Source: Balanoglossus misakiensis (lineage: Eukaryota > Hemichordata). Taken from it: 64,000 nucleotides of DNA. Positions 1-10,640 of this stretch are shown here, in pieces (positions within the stretch are counted from its first letter, which is position 1; every line of letters begins with the position of its first letter). Below the pieces are notes generated by a model. It did not search any database and was not told the origin of the DNA. It saw only the letters and a program-made list of their open reading frames with translations. Where the stretch lies: contig CM082577.2 of NCBI GenBank assembly GCA_040954595.2, positions 14,632,001 to 14,696,000 of the forward strand, given 5' to 3'. The position numbers and the translations under genes were made by a program.

Positions 1-445
1 ATTTTTTTCACAGCATGAATACCTATGTTATTTGAAAGATCTGTTCACAAGGAATACCTATCTTTATACTGGTAATGATAACTTACCTCCAGAATTCATG
101 GCAAGTATAAGTTAATGAACTATCATCCAACAGTGCTCATGTAAAAATATGGTTTATTTATCATCATTATTATCATATTTAGTTTAATATACTCATAATA
201 AAGCCTTAATTTCATTACACAAAGGTACAACCCTTTAAAATGAATATGAAAGCATGGTAATTCTGTATGCCTGCATTAGGATTTTTGCATGAAATATTTT
301 ATGTACAAAAAACTCTTATACGTGAGGAAGTTCCTATACATGTATAGAGATTAATTGAGTCTAAGTAACAGCAAATTTTACAAGTTCACAAAACCCAATA
401 TCAGCAATATTTCAAACTTATATATTATTCATTTTTTTTTTCAAG

Positions 446-1940
446 GACAAAATTAAAAATCTATTGATTTCTGAATTTGGCCAGGCGACATCCTCAAACA
501 TTCAGAAAATGATTGCATATGCCCTCAAAAAGTTTACTGATTGGCGAGGAGATGTAAGGGCCAAGGTAAGTACAATGTGTGAACACAAATAACACACAAA
601 TTCTTATACATATTAACACATGAATCATGTTCATACTTGCAGACTTTATGTTCGAGTCTACATGGTTCATTCGTCGTTTTTATCTATACAGCTCCTAAGA
701 AGTCAAAGTAACAGAGGTGTTCCAATAAAGGAACTAAACAAAATGCTGTGGAGGCCGTACTTCCAAGTTGGGGATGTCAATCTGGAAGGCATGCTCAATA
801 AGACTTTAATGATGGTTAGTACCACATTTGATTTTGTCAATATTTTCATCTAAATCACCATAATTAATACATGCAATACTACATACATTTGTTAAATACT
901 CAACAGGGATATACCATAGAAACCCTTTATTTCAACCATAGAAACCATAAAACTTCAACCTAAAAAACATAAAATTTGAATTTGCTGGTGGTTGGATTAA
1001 AAATTTTTTCCTTATAAACACAAGTATTTTTTTTTAACATTTGCCGATAGGACACTTATGCTTCTTCACTTTTATGGAGTTGATTTCATGTTAAAGGTAT
1101 ACCGTCACCCATTGAAAATCAGCTATAATATACATGTAGTTACCATGGCAAAATGAGATCTAGCTAATCACTGATTTTCAGTGGGTGTCACACGCGAAAT
1201 AAAGAGCGCCGCCATATGTTCTTTCGAACGCCCAAATATGCCATTTCAGCCATATGTGGACGTATGTAAATTGGAGGGGACTGTATATCTTTAATGTGGG
1301 AATTCAGTATAATTTATAAGTTTTTAATATATTAAATCTAAAAGGTGATGAAATTGATGCCAGGTGTTTCCTTTCTTAATCCAAGCTAATGTTCACTGTG
1401 TTTTACTTATAAACAACATTATATGTATAACCCATTTAGTTTGTATACATACATGTGTATCATCATCTAGTAGATCTTCAAATCGATGTATGTGACTGTA
1501 AACCTCAATAAGAACCCAATATTTGTTGACGTTAATAATCAAAAAATCAACAAAAAATAAAGTTCCTTCAGAGGCTGCAGTCATACTTTTTGCTCTTGTT
1601 TAGTACTGTAATTTGGTCGAACATCATGCTATTTCTTCTGAATACCAAGTAGAGTGTACATCAATCCAACCAAACCTGTAATGAGAAAATGTAAAAATTT
1701 AAGACAATGTTATATTCACCATCTTACTTACCTCATATATATTTGTTCCAGAGAGCCTATGCACACCAGAAACTTCTGTTTGGCTGTATTGGTACAAGGG
1801 CCCTGAAGGAATCTAACAACTACTGGATTAATTTTGACGCTTATTACAAGCGTTGCTTAGAGGATAGGAGGGAAGGGAAGTGGGATTATTGGATGGAGAG
1901 GGATGAAAGAAGAAGAAGGGCATTTCTTGGGGAAGAATAG
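446..1940 (+). CDS. 3' exons of an unrecognised spliced gene
   Basis: Three consecutive exons can be joined in phase 0: 446-565 (40 codons, followed by gtaagt), 692-814 (41 codons, acceptor acag, donor gttagt) and 1752-1940 (63 codons ending in TAG, acceptor ttccag). The product ends in a very basic and acidic tail with WDYWMERDERRRR near the C terminus. No family is recognised. No signal peptide or membrane segment is seen in this part, and the N-terminal exons lie upstream of the window. A candidate polyadenylation signal AATAAA sits at 2140. The consistent phases and codon-dense exons argue for a real gene rather than chance ORFs. Function is unknown. Confidence 0.55.
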
Positions 1941-2810
1941 GCGTTTGAATTACCTTAAATTTTTTAACCATTAAATTTCTACTTTCTATGATATTATTCA
2001 GTTTTCAATTAATTATCTGGTTTTATCGCTTTATTAATTGGGTTAATTTTAGTAAATACAATGTTTATATTTATCTACATTTATTATAACAATATTTTAC
2101 TGATTTTCTTCACAGATACCGTACGAATTGATAATTTTGAATAAAGTGACAGTACAGTTTACATCCTGGCTATGTGTACTTTGATCTACATACACCAAGG
2201 TAAGCTCAGTTTATTGTAACATTTCTGCTTTAAATGTACTTGTTTCCTTATTTACTGTCTGCACGTTTAAAGTTTTCATTTCCATCGGAGTAGGGGGCCA
2301 AGATGAGGATTTGCATACTATTGTCAACTGTGCATATCTAAATCTGAATCGGTGAAAAACTTACATACCTCAGGCCGGCAATATTACAAACCATCTACCT
2401 ACCTGCTGTTTCTTTTGTGGTGAAAGTTTCCAAGTAAAGTGCAGACAAGTGTAATATGGTAAACAGGTACACCGTCTCGAATCAGACTGTACGATTACAA
2501 TGGTCAATGCATCACACACATACACTGGGTCGGCTGATTCGAGGTAAACTAAGCAGGATTGTGAGGGGTCAATTCGGCTGCCTTTTTTTCAAACATACAG
2601 GGAATGAACACAATCACAAGCTTGTTTGGTCAATTCTTTGGTCATATCTCCGGACGTAATGGAAGAATGTTGAAACTTTTACACTTTTCAAAAATGTGGC
2701 AGCAGAATTGACTTCATAAACTGAGCGAAAAATAGACTCCCTAGAACAAGCATAAATACATTTGACCCGAGGTCAAACGCCAGGTCACAACCCCAGAACA
2801 AATACATTTG
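1941..2810. other. Non-coding stretch, 3' flank of the first gene
   Basis: No convincing coding signal is seen. It holds the presumed 3' UTR with AATAAA at 2140. At about 2363-2380 there is a short CTTACATACCTCA motif that recurs at the ends of the inverted-repeat element described at 2823-4976. Confidence 0.4.
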
Positions 2811-2822
2811 CCGAAGCTTGAG

Positions 2823-4976
2823 GTATGTAAGACCCCACATAGACCCGATCTGAGACCATGTTCTGAGAGTCTCAAATGTGAGTAAATGCTATCTGAGACC
2901 GCATTTGAGACTGCTTTGGAGACTCTCAGATACAATGTAAACTGCAATTGAGACTGTATTGCTAATTGAGAGTGTACATGTAACAATCAACAACACACAA
3001 CATTGCCCATAATCAATGAAAGTATCGCGTCTGTATCACGTATAACTTAACTCCTCACGAGACTTCAATTCACTGTCTTGCTGTCCGATATAACTATGAT
3101 TTTTGCATGCATGTACACACACGATCGATACCTGCCATGATTCAACACTGCCACACACACACTTGTACTTTATTCACTCAAAAGAAAACAACAAGCGATG
3201 GTACTAGTATTTACATTTAAATCAGTGATAAAGAAACAGTCGGTGGTTATTGTTGATTGCAAATAGACTGGTGAATACAAATACTAAAAGAGAAACTCGC
3301 AAAAATTTCCCAGCCTAAAATGAATCCCGTTTTACAGTAGCTTATCTTATAATAGGGTACTGCACACAATTTAACGTCGGTGACACAAAGATCTATCTAG
3401 TGAGATTGACATGTGTATAAAACAAATGATCAAAGACCCGCAAAGTCGCCCTTTTGTGGATATATATATATATATTTTCTGTAAAGCCGTACATTGACGC
3501 CCCGTTCACACATATTGTTGCCGTATTGTTGTTGAGTTTGCCAATGATACCGACTCCCAATCTCATGAATGAAAAAACAGTTCACACTTCGCATGGAAAT
3601 TGTTCTTTTCATTTTGATTCTCCGAAACCATTTGAAAAATCATCGTTTTTTTTCAATTGAGCTTCAATTTCTACCTTCCTCAGTGTGATTGTATACGCCT
3701 TGACCCCTTCACGAACTTCCACTGTTTAGGTAAGAGCAGTCATGGATAGTGGCTACGTTGCGGCGACATTCGATTCGTGACCTAATTAAACCCGACGGCA
3801 GTTGCCTCTAGTACATGTAATTCTTTCCTTACTTCTTTTAGCTTTGAAGTGACGTACGTGTTAAAACTCCTCTGGGTGGGAGTCCGTTTACAAAATGAAC
3901 AACTTTCTATAAATCTAAGATTAAAAAAGGGCAATGTAAGCCTTTATCATATAATGACAAACGTGAAACATTATTGAAAAAAAAACTTATTTTATTACAA
4001 CTTTTAAGCTTTTACCCAACTTTACATGTATTGTGACAGGTGTTCGTATCGGCAGCGAAAAAAACTGCATTGGTATGGTCGAGTTATCGGGACCATACTT
4101 GACAACATTTTTATTTTGTCTTACACTCTGCTTCGGCGATAGAGAGAGATCAATAGATCTATGATTACTATAGTAACCGTTGACACGTCCTAGCGTCTAC
4201 GTAAAACACTACCACGTCATTCACTCAACTCTTTTGTCGGCCCCGGAAACAAAGTCGCCCGTGAGTTAGTTCATTGTTCCACGGTCGACGCGTGGGTCAT
4301 CGTTTATTACAATGTCAAGTCATAGTACAAGTACAATTACTAGTAACTTCTGGTCGCCCATGTACGATTATACTCATCGTATGTTATAACCGACGCCCGG
4401 TATTCGGGCTATGTCTGTACGTTTTGAGATAAATACTAGTAGATAGATCTAATATCTTAAAAAAGGACACACAGCACGACATTTCACCGCACCGCGCTGT
4501 CGGTCGCTCCGATCTGCATGATGTACGTGAGCTCTCTACAGATCGTGTCGCGCACCATTCGCCCTTGTAAAAACTTGACGCCCTCGTTTGAAAGCTGAGA
4601 AAATGTCCTATCTTATAGTCAGAACCGATTACAAAACATTCAACTCCAATATATGAGATGATGTCCAGTACGGCATGCACAACTTTTGAGAGACCGTGGA
4701 AGAATTAACATCTCGATCGCCATAAAGGCTGGGTGTTAGGTCATCTTTATTACTGTAACTTCTGTTGGCTCGATATGACGAAGTTGACGGTCTCAATTAG
4801 CATTTAAACGCAAGCTGAGAGTCTCAAAAGCGATCTCCAATACGGTCTCAATTGCAGTTTACATTGTATCTGAGAGTCTCCAAAGCAGTCTCAAATGCGG
4901 TCTCAGATAGCATTTACTCACATTTGAGACTCTCAGAACATGGTCTCAGATCGGGTCTATGTGGGGTCTTACATAC
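2823..4976. mobile_element. Inverted-repeat (TIR) element, right end split by the HECT transposon
   Basis: A sequence of about 140 bp at 2823-2962 recurs almost exactly as its reverse complement at 4839-4976. It consists largely of short repeats of the type GAGACTCTCA and GGTCTCAGAT. The outer end of the right arm is interrupted after CTTACATAC, and its missing end (CTTACATACCTCAGCTT) reappears at 10374 beyond the HECT transposon. The 1.9 kb between the arms has no credible gene; it contains short AT tracts at about 3462-3476 and otherwise looks like unique sequence. This is probably a non-autonomous TIR element or fold-back. Its family is not recognised. Confidence 0.7.
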
Positions 4977-5032
4977 GGTAGCCCGTATGTGACAGACCAA
5001 TTCACTAATTAAGTGTACACAACTTTAATTTT
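4974..5032 (+). repeat. Left terminal inverted repeat of the HECT/integrase transposon
   Basis: It begins TACGGTAGCCCGTATGTGAC and matches the reverse complement of 10315-10373 at 58 of 59 positions, the exception being T against C at position 6. CTTACA directly precedes it. Confidence 0.92.
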
Positions 5033-5260
5033 CACCGAAGGTATATAGATGAGAAAACAACTGAAGAAGAAAAGGCTAATTACTAGTAGTTTCATGTTTG
5101 TACATGTGTGCAGCTAGGTGTAATCAGCAATATTGGCGCCAAAATGTAGCATTTCTGTGAGGTGATGCATTGTAACAAAATTGTTCTACCACATTCGCTA
5201 CAGTGGGGTCATAGTAAACATTGTCTGTTGCTGTATATGTTGTGACGTGATTAAATTTCG
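5033..5260 (+). promoter_or_regulatory. Presumed 5' leader and promoter of the HECT gene
   Basis: About 230 bp separate the left terminal repeat from the HECT start codon, and no other gene fits there. No clear TATA box or known operator is recognised. The role as promoter and leader follows only from position. Confidence 0.35.
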
Positions 5261-7210
5261 ATGTCATGTTCTAACAAATATTCATTTGGTGTTTTAGTTT
5301 CAGTTACTGAGGAATGCAGGAAAGGTGTTGGTCTATTTGGCAAAGTCAAATCTTTCCAGACTTACAAAAATGAGAAGACCTCCTCTGACTTCAGAAAACT
5401 GCCTTTTTCCAGTAGCAAGAAGAAATCAAAGCAAGAAGATGACATTGTTACTATAAATATTGGTGCCATGTCTTTCGATGAGAAAACAGGGAAACTGAAA
5501 TCCCACTGGGGTAAACGTTTGCCTATTAAAGTTGAAAAAAATGCAAATTACTCAACAATTTTGGAAATTGGTTTGAGTAAATGGAGAAATTTTATCAAGG
5601 ATGGCATGAAGTATTTTCTTCTCTTTGATGATGGCTCTAGAGCTCTTTTCATACCAGGAGAAGAGAAAAAAGAGTTTTTTACTCTTTGTAAATATAAAGA
5701 AGCTTTAGGTAAGGAGTACAAAAGAATATGCTTGTATCTCTGTGCAGAGAGTGATTTTGATAAATCGCAGGGATTTAATGATTGTGATGTAGGAGTTGAT
5801 GATGAGTTGCTTTGTAATTATGATGTTGACGAAAGTAATTGTAATTATGATGTTGACGAAAGTAATTCTAATTATGATGTTGACAAAAGTAATTGTAATT
5901 ATGATGTTGACAAAAGTAAGAGGAGGAGAGTGAAATTGGGTGAGACGTCCAACACAAGTCAAACTCATGTAGTGTCTGATGATGGATATGCCATGCTTTT
6001 CAGTGATGACATTGGTGATCAATTCTCTGATTCCGAAAATGATGTCAATCTAGAGTCTCCCAAATTCCCTGAAGAAATACCACTTGAAGATATTCTGAGT
6101 AATTTGGCAAAACAGATTAACCAAGAAAAAATATCAAAGTTTAACATTGCAAGGAATAATCTTTTTGAAGGTGTGAAAAGAGGGTTAAAGCGAAAGACAT
6201 TTAGTCCTTGCAATAAAATCTCTGTCAAATTTACAGATGATGTGGGTTCCTCAGAGGGGGCTGTTGATGCTGGAGGCCCTATGAGAGAAATGCTGTCTCT
6301 CAGTGTGAGCTATATCACAAATTCTCAGTTGTTTGATGGTGATGAACATCAGAAATACATTTCCTGTGTGAGCAAATGTATTGATGAGAATGAATACTTC
6401 TATGCTGGGCAAGTGATTGCCATGTCTTTACTTCATGGGGGTCCTCTACCACATTGTTTTGCTGAGCACTTTTTTGATGCTGTTGTATTTGGGCCAGACA
6501 GTGCAAAACCTACATTGGATGACCTCCCACAGGATAGTTATGCTAAAAATGAGTTGACAAAGTTGAAGAATGCCCCTTTAACTGAGGTTGATAGTGTGAT
6601 AACTGGAAGCTTGGATAATTTCCTTGAATTAGCTGGGACATGGAAAATAATGAGATGTGAAGATGACAAAGATAGGGTTATCCTGTCCACAGTAAAGTGG
6701 TATTTATATGGAAGGAACAGACCAGCACTTGACCAATTTAGAGACGGTCTGTCTACCCTTGGAGTTCTTGCAGCCATGCAGCAGTATCCAAATAGTTTCA
6801 AGTCAGCATTCTGCCAAAAAAGCATCACTCTCACAGCAGATATGTTTGCTGATGTTGACAGGGTAAAATACACAAGAAGTGAAATTGGATCTAATAGACA
6901 CATTGTTGAAAGTAATGTATTATCCTATTGGGCAGACTTTCTTCAGGATGTTGAAGAGGGTGATGTTTCCAACATAACACTTTCACAAATTCTCATGTTC
7001 ATTACTGGTTGCAGTGAATTTGTGTATGGATTAACATTAGAAATTCAATTTCTACATCAAAATGAGGAAACTGGTACACCATCAAGGTTTCCTAAGGCCA
7101 ATACTTGTGCTTGTATACTTCATTTACCTGTTATACATAAAACATACCATGACTTCAAAAACAATGTTGCATTTGGCATTGCAAATGCTAAGGGTTTTGG
7201 ATATGCCTGA
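5261..7210 (+). CDS. G2E3-like HECT-domain E3 ubiquitin ligase, transposon-encoded
   Basis: This is a 649-residue intronless ORF. Residues of about 60-165 resemble the alpha/beta module found ahead of HECT domains in invertebrate G2E3-like proteins. An acidic linker follows, with four 10-residue repeats of the type NYDVDESNCN at about 185-220. A shortened HECT domain fills about 290-649, with the motifs DDVGSSEGAVDAGGPMREM and AGQVIAMSLLHGGP. Near the C terminus NTCACILHLP carries the candidate catalytic cysteine (about C616, 34 residues from the end). HECT enzymes take ubiquitin from an E2 onto this cysteine and pass it to a substrate. No zinc finger is seen, unlike the related gene at 50139-63878. 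It converges on the integrase gene inside shared terminal repeats. The substrate is unknown; action on the transposase or on a host silencing factor is only a guess. Confidence 0.9.
   Translation: MSCSNKYSFGVLVSVTEECRKGVGLFGKVKSFQTYKNEKTSSDFRKLPFSSSKKKSKQEDDIVTINIGAMSFDEKTGKLKSHWGKRLPIKVEKNANYSTILEIGLSKWRNFIKDGMKYFLLFDDGSRALFIPGEEKKEFFTLCKYKEALGKEYKRICLYLCAESDFDKSQGFNDCDVGVDDELLCNYDVDESNCNYDVDESNSNYDVDKSNCNYDVDKSKRRRVKLGETSNTSQTHVVSDDGYAMLFSDDIGDQFSDSENDVNLESPKFPEEIPLEDILSNLAKQINQEKISKFNIARNNLFEGVKRGLKRKTFSPCNKISVKFTDDVGSSEGAVDAGGPMREMLSLSVSYITNSQLFDGDEHQKYISCVSKCIDENEYFYAGQVIAMSLLHGGPLPHCFAEHFFDAVVFGPDSAKPTLDDLPQDSYAKNELTKLKNAPLTEVDSVITGSLDNFLELAGTWKIMRCEDDKDRVILSTVKWYLYGRNRPALDQFRDGLSTLGVLAAMQQYPNSFKSAFCQKSITLTADMFADVDRVKYTRSEIGSNRHIVESNVLSYWADFLQDVEEGDVSNITLSQILMFITGCSEFVYGLTLEIQFLHQNEETGTPSRFPKANTCACILHLPVIHKTYHDFKNNVAFGIANAKGFGYA
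5813..5919 (+). repeat. 30-bp coding tandem repeat in the HECT gene
   Basis: About 3.5 copies of a 30-bp unit encode the repeating residues NYDVD(E/K)SN(C/S). They lie in the acidic linker between the N-terminal module and the HECT domain and keep the reading frame. Confidence 0.85.
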
Positions 7211-8627
7211 ACATTAAAGTGTAAAATGAGACATAACTACAGTTTTTCATCTATTTTCACACGGTGTCCAGGCTCGGCCATTCACTGATGACCAAGCTTA
7301 AGTTCACACACTATTTTTAAACCTCAGAAGCAAGTTAAGCAAATTCTATGTAATAAGATGTGCTGCTGTTTATGCATTCAACTGCCAAACAGTACACCTG
7401 GTATGCAAGAGATTTGATTTTGCCTTTTGGCAAGTGGTTTCACTGTTCAGGTGTGATAAATTTAGACAAAATTGTTCCAGATTTGTGCCCGAGAAAAAAC
7501 ATGGTTCCCAATGTCATCACTACAAATGTGCATGTGTTAATGTTGCCCATTTATGAATGTCTATCAATGGACAAAACATTTTATTGGGAAATCAGTAAGA
7601 AAAGAGTAGTTTTTACCTTTTTTACTTCGTTCTCCTTTAAAAAGTGTTCAAAATTCTGGTGAGCATCAGTTGTTTAAACCGATTCGTGTAGTAGTCACAA
7701 GTTTTAGAATAGAACTGTACTCTGTAGTATATTATATTGTGCTTGATCGACCAGTTTAGGGTTTAACCTGTTAGATGTTTACTATAACACTTGGAAATAA
7801 AAAATGATACTCTGTTCATAAATTAGTTGTGTATGTTCATTAAAGTGTGTGTGAACACCATTATGTCATGAAACGAGGTAATGCTGTACTAATGTCTGTG
7901 TGTGTGTGTGTGAATATGACATAGTGTGTGACATTTGGGAATTATGACTTGCTAATTGACAGCTAATTTGCATATTTAATGATTCTATGCAATTAGCAAT
8001 ACAACTCTTGAAATACTGTTCTGATATTCATGAAATTTGCCAGCTTATACTGTTTTTTACACAGATCAAACAAAACCTCACTGCTGCCATTTTGGCAATA
8101 ATTTCAGATTTTCAACATTAATTTGGTGAATTTGCAATATATCATAAAACTACAGTAAGAATCCCAAACTGATCTTAGGGGAGAACCATTTGATTTTTTG
8201 GGTGGGGGGGGGGTTATTGCAGAAGGAAACAAATTCATTTGCAATGCCATGTTTTAAATGGAGTTAAGAATGTCACACAAGTTAGAAAATCTCATTCTTT
8301 CATTTTAAGGCACTTGTCAGTTTATGAGCAGTTTATTCTTGTCCACCGTTCATTTGAATAATTTGGCAATCAAAATGATAGGTAAAATGAACAAATCTAC
8401 GCTATTTTGATGTTTTATGAATATATTTTATTATATTCAAAGACAATCTTACTACCATGTTTGCTTGGATTACTACCAATTAAAAATGTGGTAGTCACAA
8501 CTGATTGCTGCGAAAAATGTTTATTTCGAGCCATGTTTTGCAGCAAGTATATCACAGACTGGACTGGAAAATGTCGCTCTCCCGTTGGTGAAGGAAGCGC
8601 CCTCAATCGACGGGTTTACATGTCTAA
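7211..8627. other. Convergent intergenic region of the HECT/integrase transposon
   Basis: This is 1.4 kb of AT-rich sequence between the two converging genes. It contains candidate polyadenylation signals for the HECT gene (AATAAA near 7796), a short (TG)n tract near 7899-7911 and a G-run near 8202-8213. Short ORFs are present but none looks like a gene. Confidence 0.5.
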
Positions 8628-9890
8628 TTATACACCATCATTTGCGCACATAAGTAAATGCTCGTACAGCTCTTTTGCCTCGCGCCAATTTGCTGGTTCG
8701 GACAGGTTTAAATATCGAAACACATATTGGAAATACTCCTGGTATTCATTATTATAATCTACTTCAATGATTTGCGTTTCTGCATAATTTATTTCATGTT
8801 CTGGTACAGGCAACATCAAATTGTCAGTGCCACCATGGTGCTCTGGGAGGAAATACAATGAATCAGGTCTCCCACTGACGGTTTCATGTCGAGATTTTCT
8901 TATGTAGTGTGTGTTCCAATTTTCCTTCACATGATTTAAATCTTCTTGGAGGAGACGGGCAAAATAAAACCACAAACACTCCTTATGTAGTGTGTTACTA
9001 CTGTCAAAGGTTCCCTGTGCTTCAAAATCGTTAAAAAGATTTATCCACCATGTCGAACGATTTCTGCGCAGAAACGACCACCATGCCTCAATTCTTTGAT
9101 TACGTTGTGATGCAACATATCTATGTGCATCTGAGTTATCGCGAAAGAAACACTGAACCGCTGCAACTGTGCCATTTTCAGTACCCAAATCAGTATCTAG
9201 TTCTATAGGACACCCTCCAAACTCACGCACAGCTTGTAAGTAGTATGCAGCCACATTGTCAGGCAAGTTATTTGAACGTGTAACATACAACCATAAAATC
9301 TTTCTGCTGTATCCGTCAATACATCCGTGTATTGGGAAGCCAAAGGGCTTTAGTTTGTCGTACCCGTCCATATGCCACACACAGTTGGGTCCTGGGCACA
9401 AATACTCCCTTCTTTTAAGACGGTGTGTTCTCCGTAGTTCACTTCCTTCTGGGTCTAATTCCCTCAACATTTCTTGAACTACAATTCTAGGCACATGGAT
9501 GCCTTTCAGCTGCAGGGAATGCCACACTGTTCGATACCCTCCTATACATCCAGGACCATCCAATAGCTGAATGACAGAGTCTCTGACGACACTAACACCG
9601 TAATCGGGAGATCTTCGCCTTAAATTCAACCGTTGCAATCGTCGTAACAGCGTTCTGCGACTCATATAAACGTCGTAGTATTTTGACAAATATAATAGAA
9701 TTTCATTGTACGTATACCCCCTATAAAAGAAATAGGTGATGAGGCCTTCTTCATCGTAGTTGGCGACCGAGTGGCTGCTCATTTCTGTGCACATCGGCGA
9801 CACTCGATAAGGCAAGGTTGGTGTGAAGACGTCGTCCATTTTAAATCGAACTGTATTGTGGGATATATAGTGAATTTCCGCCTTGAGCAA
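8628..9890 (-). CDS. rve/DDE integrase-like transposase (IS3-type architecture)
   Basis: The ORF has 420 residues from the ATG at 9890; an alternative start at 9839 begins MDDVFT and may be the real one. Residues of about 57-93 form a helix-turn-helix. Residues 115-145 resemble the HTH_21 segment of IS3 OrfB (GGYRTVWHSLQLKGI). An rve catalytic core follows, with D175 in WHMDGYDK, D234 in DTDLGTEN and E268 in NQRIEAWW, close to the D,D35E spacing. A C-terminal extension contains a conserved W-rich segment. Such enzymes cut and join transposon ends in the nucleus. It is intronless, lies inside terminal repeats and converges with the HECT gene. It closely parallels the spliced gene at 44071-47279. 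The assignment as the element's transposase is strong; the superfamily name is less sure. Confidence 0.9.
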   Translation of the reverse strand: MLKAEIHYISHNTVRFKMDDVFTPTLPYRVSPMCTEMSSHSVANYDEEGLITYFFYRGYTYNEILLYLSKYYDVYMSRRTLLRRLQRLNLRRRSPDYGVSVVRDSVIQLLDGPGCIGGYRTVWHSLQLKGIHVPRIVVQEMLRELDPEGSELRRTHRLKRREYLCPGPNCVWHMDGYDKLKPFGFPIHGCIDGYSRKILWLYVTRSNNLPDNVAAYYLQAVREFGGCPIELDTDLGTENGTVAAVQCFFRDNSDAHRYVASQRNQRIEAWWSFLRRNRSTWWINLFNDFEAQGTFDSSNTLHKECLWFYFARLLQEDLNHVKENWNTHYIRKSRHETVSGRPDSLYFLPEHHGGTDNLMLPVPEHEINYAETQIIEVDYNNEYQEYFQYVFRYLNLSEPANWREAKELYEHLLMCANDGV

Positions 9891-9892
9891 AA

Positions 9893-10313
9893 GAAAGTTT
9901 TGTCCACGCGAATAAGAGTTGTGTCCGACAAAATTAGAAAGTTGCGCCCATCAAAATTAGAGTTGTGTCCAACAAATAAAGGGCTGTGTCAGGCGAAATT
10001 AGAGTTGTGTCCATCAATTTGAGAGTTGTGTCCGACAAATTTAGAGAGTTTTGTCCGACAAAGTTAGAGTTGTGTCCACCAATTAGAGAGTTTTGTGTCC
10101 ACCAATTAGAGAGTTTTGTCCGACAAAGTTAGAGTTTTGTCCGACAAAGTTAGAGTTGTGTCCACCAATTAGAGAGTTTTGTCCGACAAAGTTAGAGTTG
10201 TGTCCACCAACTAGAGAGTTTTGTCCGACAAAGTTAGAGTTGTGTCCACCAATTAGAGAGTTTTGTCCGACAAAGTTAGAGTTGTGTCCACCAATTAGAG
10301 AGTTTTGTCGGGA
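9893..10313. repeat. Subterminal tandem array upstream of the integrase gene
   Basis: Roughly 20 copies of a unit near 20 bp, of the type AGAGTTGTGTCCACCAATT and AGAGTTTTGTCCGACAAAG, form a 42-bp higher-order repeat from about 10,080 on. The array occupies the whole interval between the integrase start and the right terminal repeat. The long ORFs on both strands are by-products of the repeat. The left end of the element has no such array. It may hold transposase-binding sites or the integrase promoter. Confidence 0.85.
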
Positions 10314-10314
10314 C

Positions 10315-10373
10315 AAAATTAAAGTTGTGTACACTTAATTAGTGAATTGGTCTGTCACATACGGGCTGCCGTA
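10315..10373 (-). repeat. Right terminal inverted repeat of the HECT/integrase transposon
   Basis: This is the reverse complement of 4974-5032 with a single mismatch. It ends CGGGCTGCCGTA and is followed by the duplicated CTTACA. Confidence 0.92.
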
Positions 10374-10380
10374 CTTACAT

Positions 10381-10640
10381 ACCTCAGCTTGGTAATTGTT
10401 AAGCTTTCACAAAGATTGGAAGGCCAAAGGTTCGGCTATGCTTTGGATGTCAAAATCTTCAGCGAAGATCAGTACACCAACGGTTCGGCTAAGCTTGGAT
10501 CGCAAAATCTTCAGCGAAGGTCGGTACACTCAAGGTTTGACAAATCTTTGTTGTCAAAAGCTCCGGCAAAGGTCGGCACGCAAACTCTTGTACCAAGCTT
10601 TGACGCCAAGCTTCATTTAACATTCGGTCAAGCTTGGCCC
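10381..10640. repeat. Degenerate tandem repeat
   Basis: Imperfect units of about 55-65 bp share segments such as AAAATCTTCAGCGAAG, GGTTCGGCTA and AAGCTTGG. They follow the right end of the split inverted-repeat element. No gene is supported here. Confidence 0.5.

Larger units (their letters stand above)
4974..10373. mobile_element. Complete 5,400-bp DNA transposon encoding a HECT ligase and an integrase-like transposase
   Basis: The element is bounded by 59-bp terminal inverted repeats (4974-5032 and 10315-10373) that differ at one position, and by a 6-bp direct repeat CTTACA at 4968-4973 and 10374-10379, read as the target-site duplication. Its ends are TAC...GTA. It holds two intact, intronless, convergent genes: the HECT protein (5261-7210, +) and an rve/DDE integrase-like protein (8628-9890, -). 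A tandem array fills the space between the integrase start and the right terminus. From family knowledge, 6-bp duplications and TAY/RTA ends with an IS3-like transposase fit the IS3EU superfamily; this assignment is from memory and is an inference. Intact ORFs and near-identical termini suggest recent activity. Confidence 0.9.

Noticed and set aside
5705-6022. Minus-strand ORF with repeated TFVNIII
   Set aside because: It is the complement of the coding repeat in the HECT gene.
9893-10313. CRISPR-like array
   Set aside because: The units are contiguous with no unique spacers, and the context is a eukaryotic transposon.
10083-10338. Long ORFs on both strands encoding repeats of CPPIREFCPTKLEL or NSLIGGHNSNFVGQ
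   Set aside because: They are by-products of the 42-bp tandem array, open in several frames, with no start or context of a gene.
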